64,000 nt of DNA from Adiantum capillus-veneris (lineage: Eukaryota > Streptophyta > Polypodiopsida > Polypodiales > Pteridaceae), in NCBI GenBank assembly GCA_014529385.2, contig CM043965.1, positions 62,641,933 through 62,705,932 on the forward strand. The letters run 5' to 3'. A program made the position numbers and the translations under genes. Shown here in pieces: positions 10,740-22,565 of this stretch (positions are counted from its first letter, which is position 1; every line of letters begins with the position of its first letter). A model generated the notes under the pieces. That model was not told the DNA's origin. It did no database searches and saw only the letters and a program-made list of their open reading frames with translations.

Positions 10740-11755
10740 CTATCATTTGGTACATTGACAATCTTACTAGCCCCGACTCTTCATATCTGAACAACCTTAA
10801 CATACTCATGCTCTCAATCCACACTCTCTTATCCTCTCTCCTGCTCTGGTAGCCCTACTTTGCATGTTGGGTCTAGATGTTGTAGTAGTCTCTTTGTATT
10901 CTATTGCCTCATCACTCTCTACTACTTGAATTAAAATCAATTTCTTGCCACCCTTATGCTTGAGTACTCATCCATGTCACTTTTCTCTCTAGATCTATTT
11001 TGTAAACAATCCTGGAGCTAACCGTCCTCCCATTATACTATGTCTCTCTTGGCTCTCATTGAGTTTGATAATAGGTGTGGGTTGAGATGGTTCTTTTTGA
11101 CCAGCATGCAACAAAACAACTGGCAGGAGGGGGTGATGCCCCATTCGATGAACACACAAAGATGGTTTACTTTTGTAGGCCCAATACGTCCTAAGAAGGT
11201 GATGATGATGCAGGCCTTGATATGCAAGGATGATGGTTGTGGCTTCCTTGATCCTTGGGTTTATGAGTTGCCTAGTGTGTGAGCAAGAGTGCCGATTCTT
11301 GGGCAAGAGCACCAAGCAAGGAGAAGGTATGTAGTCAATGCCAAGAGGATTCCCCCACCTAATGACTTTGCCAGAAAAGAATCATCCCATTGATCTTAAC
11401 TTTTCAAAATTACGATTTTTAGTAAATGCATCCAAATGACCTCTTCTCTCTATCTAAAGATGGTTGCAATTCTGATATAGGGGATACTAAAGATGGTGGA
11501 GAGCTGAAGATTCATCCAAATCAAAAAATGCTTCAAGTTATCCAAAATGGTTTAATAATTAATGACCTATGCTAGTACAGTGGATAATAGCTAGTACAAT
11601 GGATAATAGTCTAATGCAATGATTGTGTGCTAATTCTAGATGCAATGCATTAGCAAATTGATAAATCAATCATGGCATAAGGAGAAGACCATATTGATCT
11701 AACAGGGATTAATGCCTATGGTCTAATTTAAATAGGAGATACTAACCTAGTTTAA
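10740..11755. other. no gene recognised; short 19-bp duplication
   Basis: ORFs on either strand (10995-11315 minus, 11040-11282 plus) show no motif. A 19-21-bp unit (GCTAGTAC-rGTGGATAATA) is repeated at about 11569-11610. Confidence 0.4.
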
Positions 11756-11767
11756 GCTCTGATACCA
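11756..11767 (-). promoter_or_regulatory. primer-binding site for initiator tRNA-Met
   Basis: The minus strand reads TGGTATCAGAGC, the standard plant copia PBS complementary to the 3' end of initiator tRNA-Met. It lies two bases downstream of the LTR end. Confidence 0.85.
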
Positions 11768-11769
11768 GT

Positions 11770-12063
11770 TGTAATATTATGGTGAATAAATACAAGTAGC
11801 ATTCATGGTGATAACATGCTTAGTAGAACACTAATCAAACTTGATGCATAAGAGATATCAAACTAGAAACAAATTATTCTCGTTTATCATAGAGAGTATA
11901 CAAAGAGGCTCAATATATAGGCACCAAAAGTGCATCTCCTATGATGTCATGGATGACTAAAGCATAGAGGTAGGTATCAATTAGTGTAGGTAGATCTAGT
12001 AGGTAGAGGTCACTCCCATGGTGAACAAACTAGAGTGTGCAGTATGGCACACACGCCCTAACA
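11770..12063 (-). repeat. Ty1/copia 5' LTR (minus strand)
   Basis: On the minus strand the unit starts TGTTAGGGCGTGTG and ends ATATTACA, so it has TG...CA ends, and is followed by the tRNA-Met PBS. A TATA-like CCTATATATTGAG lies at about 11909-11921 in the same orientation. Length is 294 bp, usual for copia. No partner LTR was recognised in the window, and little of the body remains to the left. Confidence 0.75.
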
Positions 12064-12493
12064 TCATCTGCTATGTGAATATTAGAATGAGAAGACTCAA
12101 TCATAAATGAGTCGTTCTTCATACATAGAGGCAAAATGAATGCTTAGGAGAAGATATCCATTGCTAGTACATAATAAGAATTACGCATAGGGAAAAAATA
12201 AATTCATGTAACATGTGTCCACCCTTATGCATAAATTCATAGGCATCCTCATGCAAAAAGTCATCTTAGAAACCTACGTACTTATGCACCCTTGAAATGG
12301 TGCATGCCTTACATGCTATAATAGAACACTTATGCTTCATGGAGTGTACATCTTGTGCCCGTATGTTGATAAACCTTTGCTTTGATGCCAAAATTGAATC
12401 ATACACTAACATGCATCATTGCATGCAAGCCAAAAGTGTAGAGAGAATCCAAAAATGCGCAAAATTTGTATCTCATAGATCAAAAAACATCTT

Positions 12494-13009
12494 CCATAAT
12501 AGGAAATTTTCATAATAACATGTGCATTGTCATATTAAAAAACAAGCTTTTCTTGATAGCTAGAGAGTCACATAAAAAGGAAAATAAGTACTTTTATGTA
12601 GACCTTCATGCACTTTGTATGTTACATCAAAGCATGTTGAAATTGTTGCATCTCGACCTTCATGCACTTTGCATGGTACATCGAAGGCATGCCATGAATG
12701 CATGTAATCTCTAATTAATGAAGGAGTGGTAAATCCGTACAAATGTTGTTGCCATAATAGGAAATTTTCATAATAACATGTGCATTGTCATATAAAAAAA
12801 CAAGCTTTTCTTGATAGCTAGAGAGTCACATAAAAAGGAAAAGAAGTACTTTTATGTAGACCTTCATGCACTTTGTATGTTACATCAAAGCATGTTGAAA
12901 TTGTTGCATCTCGACCTTCATGCACTTTGCATGGTACATCGAAGGCATGCCATGAATGCATGTAATCTCTAATTAATGAAGGAGTGGTAAATCCGTACAA
13001 ATGTTGTTG
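12494..13009. repeat. 258-bp tandem duplication
   Basis: Copy 1 is 12494-12751 and copy 2 is 12752-13009, adjacent and nearly identical. I see two differences: ATATTAAA/ATATAAAA and AAATAAG/AAAGAAG. Each unit contains a smaller internal repeat of about 36 bp starting GACCTTCATGCACTTTG. There is no convincing coding content. Confidence 0.92.
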
Positions 13010-13607
13010 CCTATAAGACCACTTAATAGAAAACCTTGTTTTGCACTTTGGAAGCTTAACAATTGGTGTCGATACCCAATAAATATATTAAGAATTTTCC
13101 ACACTCTTAATACAACTTGAAAACCTTGCCTCACCTTGAATTGTGAATCTTGAGCCTCTCTACAAGGTTGAGCCCATTTGGCCCTATGTCAAGGGCCCGT
13201 AGTCTTGGAACTTTCTTGCTTTGAGTGACAAATCATAATGAGCCATCATAGACTTTGTGATGATGATCATGCATGTATCCAATAAATTTGAGATTTTAAT
13301 CTATAAAAGCACTTAATGCCCAACATACATCCCATCCTGGCATTTTGAACACAAAAAATCATGCACAAGCTCAACACATTGAGTCTTTAAGTGGACATTG
13401 TGACACATGCATGTAGAGAAGAGTCAATGCCCTTAGAATATCATATCAACAAAATCTCCAATGTAGGACTTGTCTCAAGCTTGATACTCTTTATAACATG
13501 CTCATTAATTTCCTTTGGGATCATTCTTGATGTGCAGTCCCTTGAGGTGACCTTAGGGCCATGTTGGGTGCCCAAAATCACACAAATGTAAAAAATATTG
13601 AATAAAA
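13010..13607. other. no gene recognised
   Basis: AT-rich sequence with only short ORFs (for example 13391-13591) and no recognised motif. Confidence 0.4.
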
Positions 13608-14264
13608 TTATGGGCGCAATGCAAAGTGTTGTGGGAGTAATGTGTCGTGCTTTCTACTATGACTGCTCCTCAGTGCAATGTGAGTGAAATCTAACTCCAA
13701 AAGAATGAAACACTGTAGACAATGAACAACAGAATGAAACACTATAGACAATGAAAATGAAATGGCTATGGAATGAGCTTGGGTGCAAGAGGGACACACT
13801 TGACTGACCATGTAGGGAAGTTCCTGTACTACGGCCATATGATTTTCTTCTTTTAGCTGCATGTGTAAAGTGCAGACTATGTGCTTGAGATCCTGCACCT
13901 GTCTAGTGAGAATTTTGATGTGATCTTGAGCTTGAGCAATTAACACATCCTTGTCCATTGATCTCTGAAGGTGGCTACACACTTTCCTTTGCATACTGTC
14001 ATATACGGCTTGATGCAAGTCGTGAGTACCCTGCAAAGAGATTGTTGCATCTATAATAGCTTGAATTGCCTTTTTGTTTGCATCTAGAAGTCTATCAGCT
14101 TGGGGTGAAAAGTTGACGAATAGGTCACTTTGCTTGAATCTAGGTGCCCCTACACTAGGAGTAGGTGGCACTGCCCACACAACTGGGGCATGTGGCTGGG
14201 TGCCTGCAACACTAACAATGGGTGGAGTAAAGGTAGAGGTGGCCATAAAAGTGGCCTCAATCAC
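13608..14264 (-). CDS. unassigned coiled-coil ORF downstream of gypsy integrase
   Basis: A 218-codon ORF is not recognised as any known family. The N-terminal ~40 residues are Pro/Val/Thr rich. Residues ~45-140 are helical with heptad-like spacing (IKILTRQVQDLKHIV), consistent with a coiled coil. The C-terminal ~50 residues are hydrophobic and coincide with DNA also found at 24795-24900, so the tail is probably read-through into repeat sequence. It reads in the same direction as the integrase at 16160-17180, with smaller open segments between (14612-14863 and 15084-15290). It could be an additional ORF of a gypsy element or a decayed gag. Expression is doubtful. Confidence 0.3.
   Translation of the reverse strand: MIEATFMATSTFTPPIVSVAGTQPHAPVVWAVPPTPSVGAPRFKQSDLFVNFSPQADRLLDANKKAIQAIIDATISLQGTHDLHQAVYDSMQRKVCSHLQRSMDKDVLIAQAQDHIKILTRQVQDLKHIVCTLHMQLKEENHMAVVQELPYMVSQVCPSCTQAHSIAISFSLSIVFHSVVHCLQCFILLELDFTHIALRSSHSRKHDTLLPQHFALRP
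13630..13775 (-). repeat. interspersed repeat, inverted copy of 24795-24900
   Basis: The reverse complement shares CATTGTCTATAGTGTTT, TCACATTGCACTGAG and CATAGTAGARAGCAYGACAC blocks with 24795-24900. Here an extra 27-bp local duplication (ATGAAACACT-TAGACAATGAA) is present. It is likely an LTR or 3'UTR piece of one family. Confidence 0.65.
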
Positions 14265-14611
14265 ATTTGTTGGATTTGCAGCCCGGCCTTTAGAGAGTTT
14301 AATCTGGGGCTCTAAGAAAGGTAATGTTGCGAGCTATTCGATTGAGTCTTTATGTACCTTAGCCCTTTCGCGTAGATTGTGTTTTGCTTTGGGCTGCTTG
14401 GATGGACCTGGTTGCTCTGTGGCATCATCCTGTGGCGTAGAGACAATAGTAGCATCTGTTTTTTGCTACATATTTTGTACTACCCAATACATAATGGGGG
14501 TGCATAGCAATTAAACCTCTGTGCCTTCCCCTTTCTTTGTGTCCAAAATCGCTTTTCCTTGTCTTGCAACGCCTTAAAGAGCGGATGGTGAATGGGATAG
14601 GGAAAACAATG

Positions 14612-15290
14612 TCAAAAACAAAAAATTGTATCACACACTACTAGAGATGAAGAAACTACTGCCTTCTCTGGTGTGCATAGTAAAATGTAATATTGTAAAA
14701 TGGAGTAGAGCTGCTTATTCTGCGTATACTCCATATGTGATTGTGTCAATAGCTCTCGGCATGCACTAGCACTGGCTTTAGGGGAGAGATTGGGGAAGGT
14801 TTTGGTGGTCGACAAAGGCATAGGTGCAGTCATTATCCCCATAGCACACCCAACATCCTCCAATATACTAGTAACTCCATTGAGTTTTGAGAAAGTGATT
14901 AAAAGAGCATTGAGTTATAGCATTGGAAATAGTGCAAGAGAAATCCGCATGTGCAAGATTGTGTAGACCAAGGTGTAGTAACTGCTGCTGAGAAAAAACA
15001 TCCTTGAGCAATGGATTGGGTGCCTATAAGTGATAAATTATAAGTAGTGGTTCCATGGAGATGGCACCAGAAGGTTGGGGCACCTAGAGACTGGTCTCCT
15101 TGCCTAGAGTAATCCATGTAGATTGTGGTGAATCTTCATTAGAGGATTTTGTAGCGGTGGACAATTGCTTTGAATTCGGTGCGTAGTCTGACTTGCTTTC
15201 ACTACTGTCCCAGGAGGAGGCTGAGGACACCTGCTCAGACTGGAGGTGTTGTTCCCTATTTTGTGTGCAAATTATTTTTCTTGTGATCAC
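14612..15290 (-). pseudogene. broken ORF segments between integrase and coiled-coil ORF
   Basis: Two open segments (15084-15290, Ser-rich; 14612-14863) and intervening frames read in the same direction as the flanking gypsy relic. No motif is recognised. They may be parts of one decayed reading frame joined to the ORF at 13608-14264. Confidence 0.25.
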
Positions 15291-15855
15291 AATTGTGAGG
15301 GAATGACTGGTTTGGAGAAATTCAAGTTAAGAGACTACCTACAAATCATACATTTACTCACAAAAGCATAGGAGACCGCACTTCCTGAATCCACATTGAG
15401 ATACATTGAGATACATGGAACTCATTACCACAGTGAGCATAGAGTAGAGCAGACCCACATAAGAGGATTTGGGTGTAGCAATGACCTGCAATTCTAGAGT
15501 GTTGATCTTTTTGACCTATCTATAATGATGGTTGGCCAATTCACTAGGGTTTCACCAGCAATGGGTTGCCTATCTGACATGGCTGTAGGGCGAACCTACC
15601 AATTTGCCTTGCTGCCAGGGAGCCACCAACGATGAGGTAGTGAGGGGGTTATGATGGAGTTGGAACACCAGGGGAAGATATGGGAGGAGATTTTGATTGT
15701 GTTGACCTGCATTGTCGCTGTCAAAACAAATTAGGTGAAGTTTGAAGGTAAATTGGGTAATTCTGCGAGATGGTTTTCAAAAGAAGTAAAATCCATGTAG
15801 GATAAACTTATGCTAAGCCAACCTGACAAAGGTGAGCACCAAATGGTGAGGAAAA

Positions 15856-16105
15856 GTGGGCGAGGGCAAGGGCAAGGGTGACAAGCAAGTGTGAAGGGCG
15901 AGGGAAAGTCTCGGGGTGAGGGCTAATGGCAAGGGCAAAGGTCAAGTCCAGGGTCGAGGGCGAGGCCAAGAGGAGAGGCCAAGGCCTAATGATGAGGGAT
16001 GAGGGCAAGTATCCAGGCAAGGGACTCCACAGGAGGGCGAGCATACGAGCCTACTTGGTGAGCAAGAGCAATGAGGACACAAGGCAAGGACGAATGGCAA
16101 GGAGA
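15856..16105. repeat. purine-rich degenerate minisatellite (GGGCAA/GGGCGA)n
   Basis: About 250 bp of imperfect hexamer-like repeats (GGGCAAGGGCAAGG, GAGGGCGAGG) with strong G+A bias on the plus strand. The open frames here follow from the repeat and are not genes. Confidence 0.75.
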
Positions 16106-16159
16106 TAGCCTGAGAGGCAAAGGATCAGCAAGCAAAGATGTGAGAAGAAGGAGAGGACC

Positions 16160-17180
16160 AAGTACAATTACTTAACACATAAGAAAATTAAGGATGAGAA
16201 AGCAACACAATCAGGAGGAGAATCTAGCCTACCCAGTCTTAGCTGCTCACAAGTAAGACAAGGCAATCCTTTTGTATTTGATAACTTAAATAATCTTGAT
16301 CTTGAAGGGACATTTTGTTTGAAAAGCACAATCCTCAATCTACTCTCTTTCAGTTGGGAGAGACAAGAGATGTAGGCAGAGCCCAAACCCCAATCAATGC
16401 AAAGATTGCCTACTCGAGGGGAGCCTGAGTTGAATTCAAAAGGAGCTATGGCTTCCAAGCCGAAGGCTAGTTGAAAAGGGGTGTGAGTGGTTGTTGCTTT
16501 GAGGGAAGTACGATAGGCCTAGACGGTGCCATGGATAGCTTGAGCCCATGAAGCTGGATAGAGATGACATGATTTTTGTAGAAGGCTATTAGGAACCTTG
16601 TTCATGCTCTCGGCCTCTGCCCATTGGCTCTAGGGTAATAGGTGCAAGATTCATGATGAAAATTCTTGTAGTTGGCAAACAAATTCAAAATCAGCTCAAT
16701 AACAAAGTGACTGTCCCAAACATTGGTGATCTTCGGAGGCACCCAAACGTGCAAAAAATATTTTTGTACAAAAAGTTTGCTACAACATTGCCAGTGCAAT
16801 CAATTGTTGTCAGTACCTTTGCCCACTTGGTAGTGTGCCTTTGCCCACTTGGTAGTGTGATCTATAGCCACAAGCAAATACCTCCAATTACCTGGTTGAG
16901 CAGGGGGAGAAATTTGGCCCACAAAGTCTAAACCCCATCTCTCTAATGGTAACCATGCCATGGAGACCTGCAGAGGACGGTTAGGCTGCTTACTTGGTTT
17001 CGATCCACAATGATGACAAACATCACAAACTTTGACATGAGAAATTGCATCCCTGAATATATAAGGCCACCATAAACCACTTTGTAGAATTTTCTCAATT
17101 TTTTTGAACGGTGATGTGACCAAGATAATGGCCACTAGTGGGACCATTGTGGGCATCCTTAAGAATATGCTCAACTTCAT
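16160..17180 (-). pseudogene. Ty3/gypsy integrase fragment (zinc-binding, core and tail)
   Basis: Three minus-strand segments are collinear with a plant gypsy integrase. 16800-17180 encodes the end of the HHCC zinc domain (CDVCHHCGSKPSKQPN), then the start of the DDE core (WGLDFVGQISPP, containing the first Asp). 16602-16799 continues through degenerate core sequence to RANGQ, where the catalytic Glu region follows in intact enzymes. 16168-16458 has EAIAPFEFNSGSPRV, like the 'yG.eaV.P.E...pSlRv' tail. Integrase inserts element cDNA into the genome. Frameshifts, stops and a 24-bp tandem duplication at about 16804-16851 inactivate it. Confidence 0.75.
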
Positions 17181-17359
17181 GTGGGGGAAGACACACCGCC
17201 TCAGAACACCATCTGGTCCCGACTTGTAGAGCTAGCCTCAAATCAGAGTGAATAGTCAAGATTTCAACAACAATATTCTCTTCTACAAGGGAGGTGCATT
17301 CTCTAGTATCCCTAGCATGTTCACCCTTGCCATCGACTACCCACCTCCGACAAACCCTT

Positions 17360-17590
17360 GTAATTTCCCCTCTTCACTCTTTCCTAATAAGCTAGCCATG
17401 GTTAGCACCTTGTAAATTCCTATCCCTCTATCCCACCCTTACCTCTCTTTTCTCTCTCTCTCTCTCTCGACTCCTAACCTGGCATATGCACACACAGCCA
17501 GATAAGGATGGACCACCACCACATGGGCTTGCTTGGATAATTATCTACTATTTTAAAAATTGTTGAAATTTCCCTCATCCTTCCATATAT
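17360..17590 (+). repeat. LTR-like repeat, inverted copy of 28870-29150
   Basis: Blocks CTAATAAGCTAGCCATGG, GCACCTTGTAAATTCC, a (TC)n tract, ATATGCACACACAG and GATAATTATCTACTATTTTA all recur in the reverse complement at 28870-29150, in the same order. The (TC)n here is ~20 bp against ~100 bp in the other copy. Confidence 0.7.
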
Positions 17591-18329
17591 AAGGAGGGGT
17601 CTCTATCTACAAAAAAACAAAGAGAAGAAGGAGGAGATACACATCTCTATCACATGCATACACACGCTACACCATAATAACATCATCATAACACCATCAC
17701 CATGCACAAAATGAGCACTACGTCTCCACACACTTGCTATGAAGGATTCAAGGCGCGATTTCAAGAAGAAGAGTGAAGGATACCCTCATGCCATTCCTTG
17801 CCATCACCTCCCACCCTTCCATTAGGCACCCGACAGTCATGTTCTCTTCGCATCTTCTTGCCCCATGCTACTCGTTGTATTTTCTTCTTGGCAAGCAATC
17901 AACACACTCCCTCTTGATGCCATATCTTGTGTCCTTTGGGGTATGCTTTATTGTGAGTATGGATTATGCTTGTTTCATTTCATTTGCATGTCGAGGTGTG
18001 CAGGTTTGCCACCACACATACACACACACACACACACACTCTCTCTCTCTCATTGTTCTTCTAATCTTACTTATGTGTGCAGATTTTCCACCTCTTATAT
18101 GAGGAGAAACCATACTTGCATGTTTTCCTTACATCTTCATCCTCCTTGCTATGTGCATGGGTAGCAAGTTCACTCTCACTATCTCTCTCACACCTTGACC
18201 ACCTTGACCACCTTGACCACCCCATCCCACACATGGGTGTGATCCTTGAAATTGTTTACATAGCATGTTTGGTTGTGTATATGTTTGCATCCTAGCCACA
18301 TACACGCTAGGTGGTTGCCCCATTGTCAT
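17591..18329. other. no gene recognised; CA/TC and CCTTGACCA short repeats
   Basis: Short ORFs without motifs. A (CA)n(TC)n run lies at about 18016-18050, and three CCTTGACCA units lie at about 18193-18219. Confidence 0.4.
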
Positions 18330-19350
18330 AGATAGCTACATGAGACGCCCAAATGCTAACAAAATATATGCAAACCTGGCTCTCCTAGACTCCCCTGTGC
18401 TATCTACTACATCATCAAGACTATTCATCGCGTATGAATGTGTCAACGCCAACACTAGGGCTACATCCCTATCACCCATAGGTGGAATTGTGTGTCCCGG
18501 AACCAATTCATCAGTCTCTAGCATGAGCATATCAAAGAACATGTTCCTCATCTCTACATGTGTCTCTAAGGAACAGACCCACTGTACCTCTGCCTGCCCA
18601 GACTCTGACAACACTTATTGTGTCTCACTAGAGCACTATCACTCTATATCTGTCTCTACAGAGTCTACTAGCATGTCTTGCAAACAACTAAATGCTCTGT
18701 CTTGTGAGCATTGTGGAGATCACCTACAAAGGAGACGCGTCTCATCTTTCGCTCAAAGCATGCCTGCAACAAAACCAAGACTATGTCGTCTCGAACCTTA
18801 GATATATGCATACAATATACCAAGCCACTATGGGCTCCTCTAGAAATCACTAATGAACCACAATGCATCCGAAACAATTTCTCTATAAGCAATATCTCAC
18901 ACCCACAATTTGCTAACCGTCTTACTAAGATTAATCTTTGTCTCAGCTGAGAAACATAGCACACATGTCATAGCAGCATATACAATGCACCACAAGGCAA
19001 TGACCAGCAACCATCTTCTACACCTGCAATGTCAAACGCCGAACCATCGAACAAGTGAACAAAACCAAAGCTCCCATTAGAGAAGGTGCTAAACCAATCA
19101 GGATGTGGTGTGACATGGAGCACTGCATCTTCACTTAACAACCAACGGGGAGAAGTGTCACCTCTAGAAGACATGTAAGCGGGATGGATACTAAATGGAA
19201 CCAATATCACCGTCATTGGCATATGCAGCCACCACTCTATCATGTGTTAAAACCTCATCTGCATCTTGCATACATCTCCACCGATGTATCATACGTCTGA
19301 AACAACGACGCCTAATGTGCCCTGGGTGACCACAATGCCAACATCGCATG
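18330..19350 (-). pseudogene. Ty1/copia gag-protease-integrase relic
   Basis: The minus strand carries, in the correct copia order, three elements. A perfect nucleocapsid knuckle CWHCGHPGHIRRRC lies at 19302-19343. A protease-like segment at 18968-19243 has WLLSEDAVLHVTPHPDWFST, where copia proteases have 'WLLDSGAT.H.T', so the catalytic DSG is lost. A pre-integrase segment at 18668-18964 has GSLVISRGAHSGLVY and KMRRVSFVGDLHNAHKTEH, like 'GS.vvarG...G.LY' and 'K..RvsF....H.Kte.l'. The segment at 18336-18614 is less clear. The element would have produced capsid, protease and integrase; stops and frameshifts make it inactive. No LTR was assigned. Confidence 0.7.
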
Positions 19351-21488
19351 TATTAGCAACTACGAGATCACTATCTCTCACAAGTCATCTCTATAGACTC
19401 TAAACTGTCACACAAGTTTGCAACCATAAGTGAATGTCAAGAAACTATAATGAGCAAACTTGGGAGAAATCTGGTAGAGTCTCCCCTATAAATTGAGAAA
19501 AAACTCAAGTACAATCTCTACCATAAACCATGTCAAACTAGCAACAAAGTGGGAGATAACTCAACCACTACACAATCATGGAAATCATGATCAAATGCAT
19601 CAACATCGATGCTCACATAAGCATAAACCAAGTCCACAGTCTGCAAAATGCAAACACACAATCAGGGACAAACTGCTCAATCAAGCGTAAAGTGCATAAC
19701 CATATACATAAGTAGTGAGAAAACTAGCTCAAAACACATCCCACGAGAAACTGCTAGCAAAAATTTGCAAAAAACTTGTGAAACCTATGACTAGCAAAGT
19801 TTGTAACCACACAAGCATATGCAACTCTCACTCCTACGAGAGTGGGCACAAGGCTGACAAAACGTGTCAAAGTGGGAGTAAAATTCACCCACTAACCAGC
19901 AGAGACCATTAACCATCAGGGAGTAAAATTGCAGATACAATTAAAACATGGTGAGAATCCAAGAAAAATCTGACAAAGTTTCCCTTGAAAACCGAGTGAA
20001 AACTTAAAAATTCTCACCAATACCGCATAAAACATAGATAGACACTCAGTGTCTTAGTAAACAGATCCACAAATGGTATACATGTACTGTCAAAACCCTA
20101 GCAAAGTAGCTCACTCCTGAACAAGTGGCTCTATGGACTTAAACCTGTCTAAAAATGTTGTAAACTTGTGAACCTGCTACTTGCGAGCTATACCTAGCTC
20201 AAGCTATATCCACAAAATGCATACATAGTATGAACTACACAAAACGTGTTAAAACTACTCTCTTGAATGCCCCACACAATCATACATAATCTGCACTGCA
20301 AGAAAGTGCAACATGTGACTAAACTGCCTGGAAAGTGGCACACTACCTCATTGATAAAAAAAACACATTGACCAAAAACCAAGCACAAAGCACACTTAAC
20401 CAGCTTCTTGTGGTCAAAATCGACGTCCGAGAGTTGCGCTCACAAGAAAAACTGCTTTGAGATGGGTCGTCGAAGCCGCTATGTGTTGGTGTGTGCCGCC
20501 GAAGCTGGAAAATGGGAGTACCGATGAAGCGAAAATGTTGTAGAGACTAGGTCAGAGTCGGGACATCTGCATGGGGCCTAAAGGAGAGCCGATGCAGCTC
20601 TCGCTCATTTGTCTGTTGTTGTGTCGAGGTCGGAAAGCCGAGGGTACTGAGGGGATGGTCGTCAGAGCATATCCTCTATGGAATGGTCAAGGGAAGAAAT
20701 ACAATGGCAAGTCTATGCCGGAGGAGAGCCCAACCACTCTCGCTTAAAGCTAGGAAAGTGCTCGATGCCACCGTCCACCATTGGACAAAAGCACCGATGT
20801 CATAGCCACCTAAATCAATTTTGAAATTGATGTGTGGAGCCGATGTCAATGGCCAATTCTCAAAGCCGATACGGAGGATGCCGGGGGGAATCATTAGAGC
20901 CAAACACTCTGAATGAGCATGTGGGAGGGTAGTCTATGGCAAAGCTTCTCCGGAGGAGAGACAGGCCGCTCTCTCTCACTCTTGCTATGTTGAAGATGAG
21001 AGAAACTTGTTGATGTCGTCTTCCGCCGCTGTGGACGGAAGTGCTCACGAATGCCATAGACGCCATGAATCCTTGAGAAGAACGCCAAAATTGAATGTTG
21101 TTGTTAGAGCGGTCAAAAACTATTGGTTAAAGCCTTCACCCATAACAACTTGGAACAATTGGCTTCAAAAGGTGACGACATCATTCCAAAAGGTATGATC
21201 TACCCAAGGAAGGGGGGAGTGTTTGCTGACATCCATCATTCACTTGCTTCCCTCTTAACCCTCCTCCCTAACCTCTCAATCTCCAAACCTTAGGGAATGT
21301 ATATATAAAGCCTTATACTCATAAAACAAGATAAAAATGTAAAAAGAGCAAGAGCCACCAAACAATAATCTGGAAACTTCTATGCATAGAACAAAATCAT
21401 AAAAACACATTATGCACAAGGACACGACCTTTTGACATGACCCTTATAATATTTGCACTCTAATCATCATCTATGTGTGTGTACAGAT
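19351..21488. other. no gene recognised; diverged ~240-bp repeats at 20640-21070
   Basis: A low-complexity AC-rich stretch (about 19490-20400) is followed by two diverged units at about 20660-20850 and 20900-21090. The units share TCTATG(C/-)CGGAGGAGAG, CTCTCGCTT/CTCTCTCACTC and TCGATGCCACCGTC/TTGATGTCGTCTTC-like blocks. ORFs 20676-20903 and 20860-21088 (minus) come from the repeat and show no known domain. Confidence 0.4.
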
Positions 21489-21959
21489 ATGGCTAGTACG
21501 CTAGAGTCATCCACTCCTGACTTGGATGAGAGGTATCCTCATTACTTTTCACAAGTGATTCACATGGTCTTTCCATGGGATTTCGTATGTACGCTAGCAT
21601 GTGAGAGAAATTTCGATGAGTTAGAATGACTGATACGTCTCTTGACCACGACTAATCCATACTTAGTAGAGAGTGTTTCTCACATTGCACAAGCCTACCC
21701 TTTTGACCAAAATGACTATAGACGTCTAGTGACCTTCTTAGTAAACATTGGTGCCTCTAATGATGAAGACAATTTACATGATTACACGGATGGCACATAT
21801 GGTCTCACGGATGAGGACTTTGTTTTTCTCGACGACAAGGATAGGGGTTTTGCCTTAGGGTTCCCCCCAATCTCTACAATATCCTATTCCCTTGACTCTC
21901 TAGGGGGAGTGCAAATAATTAAGTTAGGGTTCCTTATGTTTTTTAATTGTGTTCAATAA
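21489..21959 (+). pseudogene. unidentified ORF broken by one TGA
   Basis: From an ATG at 21489 one frame runs to 21959 with a single in-frame TGA at about 21627-21629. The downstream part alone is 105 codons. The protein is acidic in the middle (DDEDFVFLDDKDRGF-like composition) and has several aromatic residues. I do not recognise a family. Retroelement sequence lies downstream (a gypsy 3' end at 22960-23563), so it may be an extra ORF of that element. It could also be a host-gene relic. The single clean break and good codon periodicity make it more credible than the surrounding shadow ORFs. Confidence 0.3.
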
Positions 21960-22439
21960 GGGTTAGTACCTTTTCCCAGTGATGTGCCTTTGGAAGGTGG
22001 ATGCTTGGTGGTGACTATTGTGCAATTTGTGACTACATAAAGATGCCTTCAAAGGACAACAACAATGGATGTTTACAAGTTATAAAGGATGTTCTCCATT
22101 ATATCAAGTATACTACTTCCTTTTATCTATGCTTTCCCCAGTTACATGTTTGCATCTTGTCATTTGAGTTTCTAACAATGAATAAAATTTATAAAGTTGT
22201 GACATTGCCAATTTAGATGCTATAATTTTTTCAAAACTTCTAGTACCTTGTTCTTCTTTTTTAGTTTGGTCTATTAATTGGCTTCAAGTAGGTACCAGAA
22301 CTTTAGGCTAAACTAGGCCACTTAATTGTTGACTTTAATTCCTAAATAGTCTATTAATTGTAGTAACTTTGGTAATGCTTTAGGCTATGAGGATATAGTT
22401 CTCTCTAGCTTATTCCCTAAGTGTGACTTGTGTTGTGGA

Positions 22440-22565
22440 AGTCCATGTGTTAAGTTGGTCTTTGAGACCTCGAGTCTCCCGACTAGTTTATGCTCAAGCT
22501 CCTATTTGAGACCTTGAGTTTGCCCGCTGCTGGTATTTGAGATCTCGAGTTCCCTTACTACTTGT
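22440..22565. repeat. three diverged ~42-bp repeats (TTGAGACCTCGAGT)
   Basis: TTTGAGACCTCGAGTCTCCC, TTTGAGACCTTGAGTTTGCC and TTTGAGATCTCGAGTTCCCT follow one another with short spacers. Function is unknown. Confidence 0.6.

Noticed and set aside
11756-11767. tRNA gene
   Set aside because: TGGTATCAGAGC sites (also 56740 and 62408) are LTR-element primer-binding sites; no cloverleaf sequence surrounds them.
12494-13009. Possible CRISPR-like array
   Set aside because: Only two long units without regular short repeats and unique spacers; eukaryotic tandem duplication.
16804-16851. 24-bp direct repeat as a regulatory site
   Set aside because: It lies inside a decayed integrase frame and looks like a simple duplication.
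18265-18801. 178-aa plus-strand ORF
   Set aside because: Antisense to a copia pre-integrase relic with recognisable motifs; no motif in the ORF itself.
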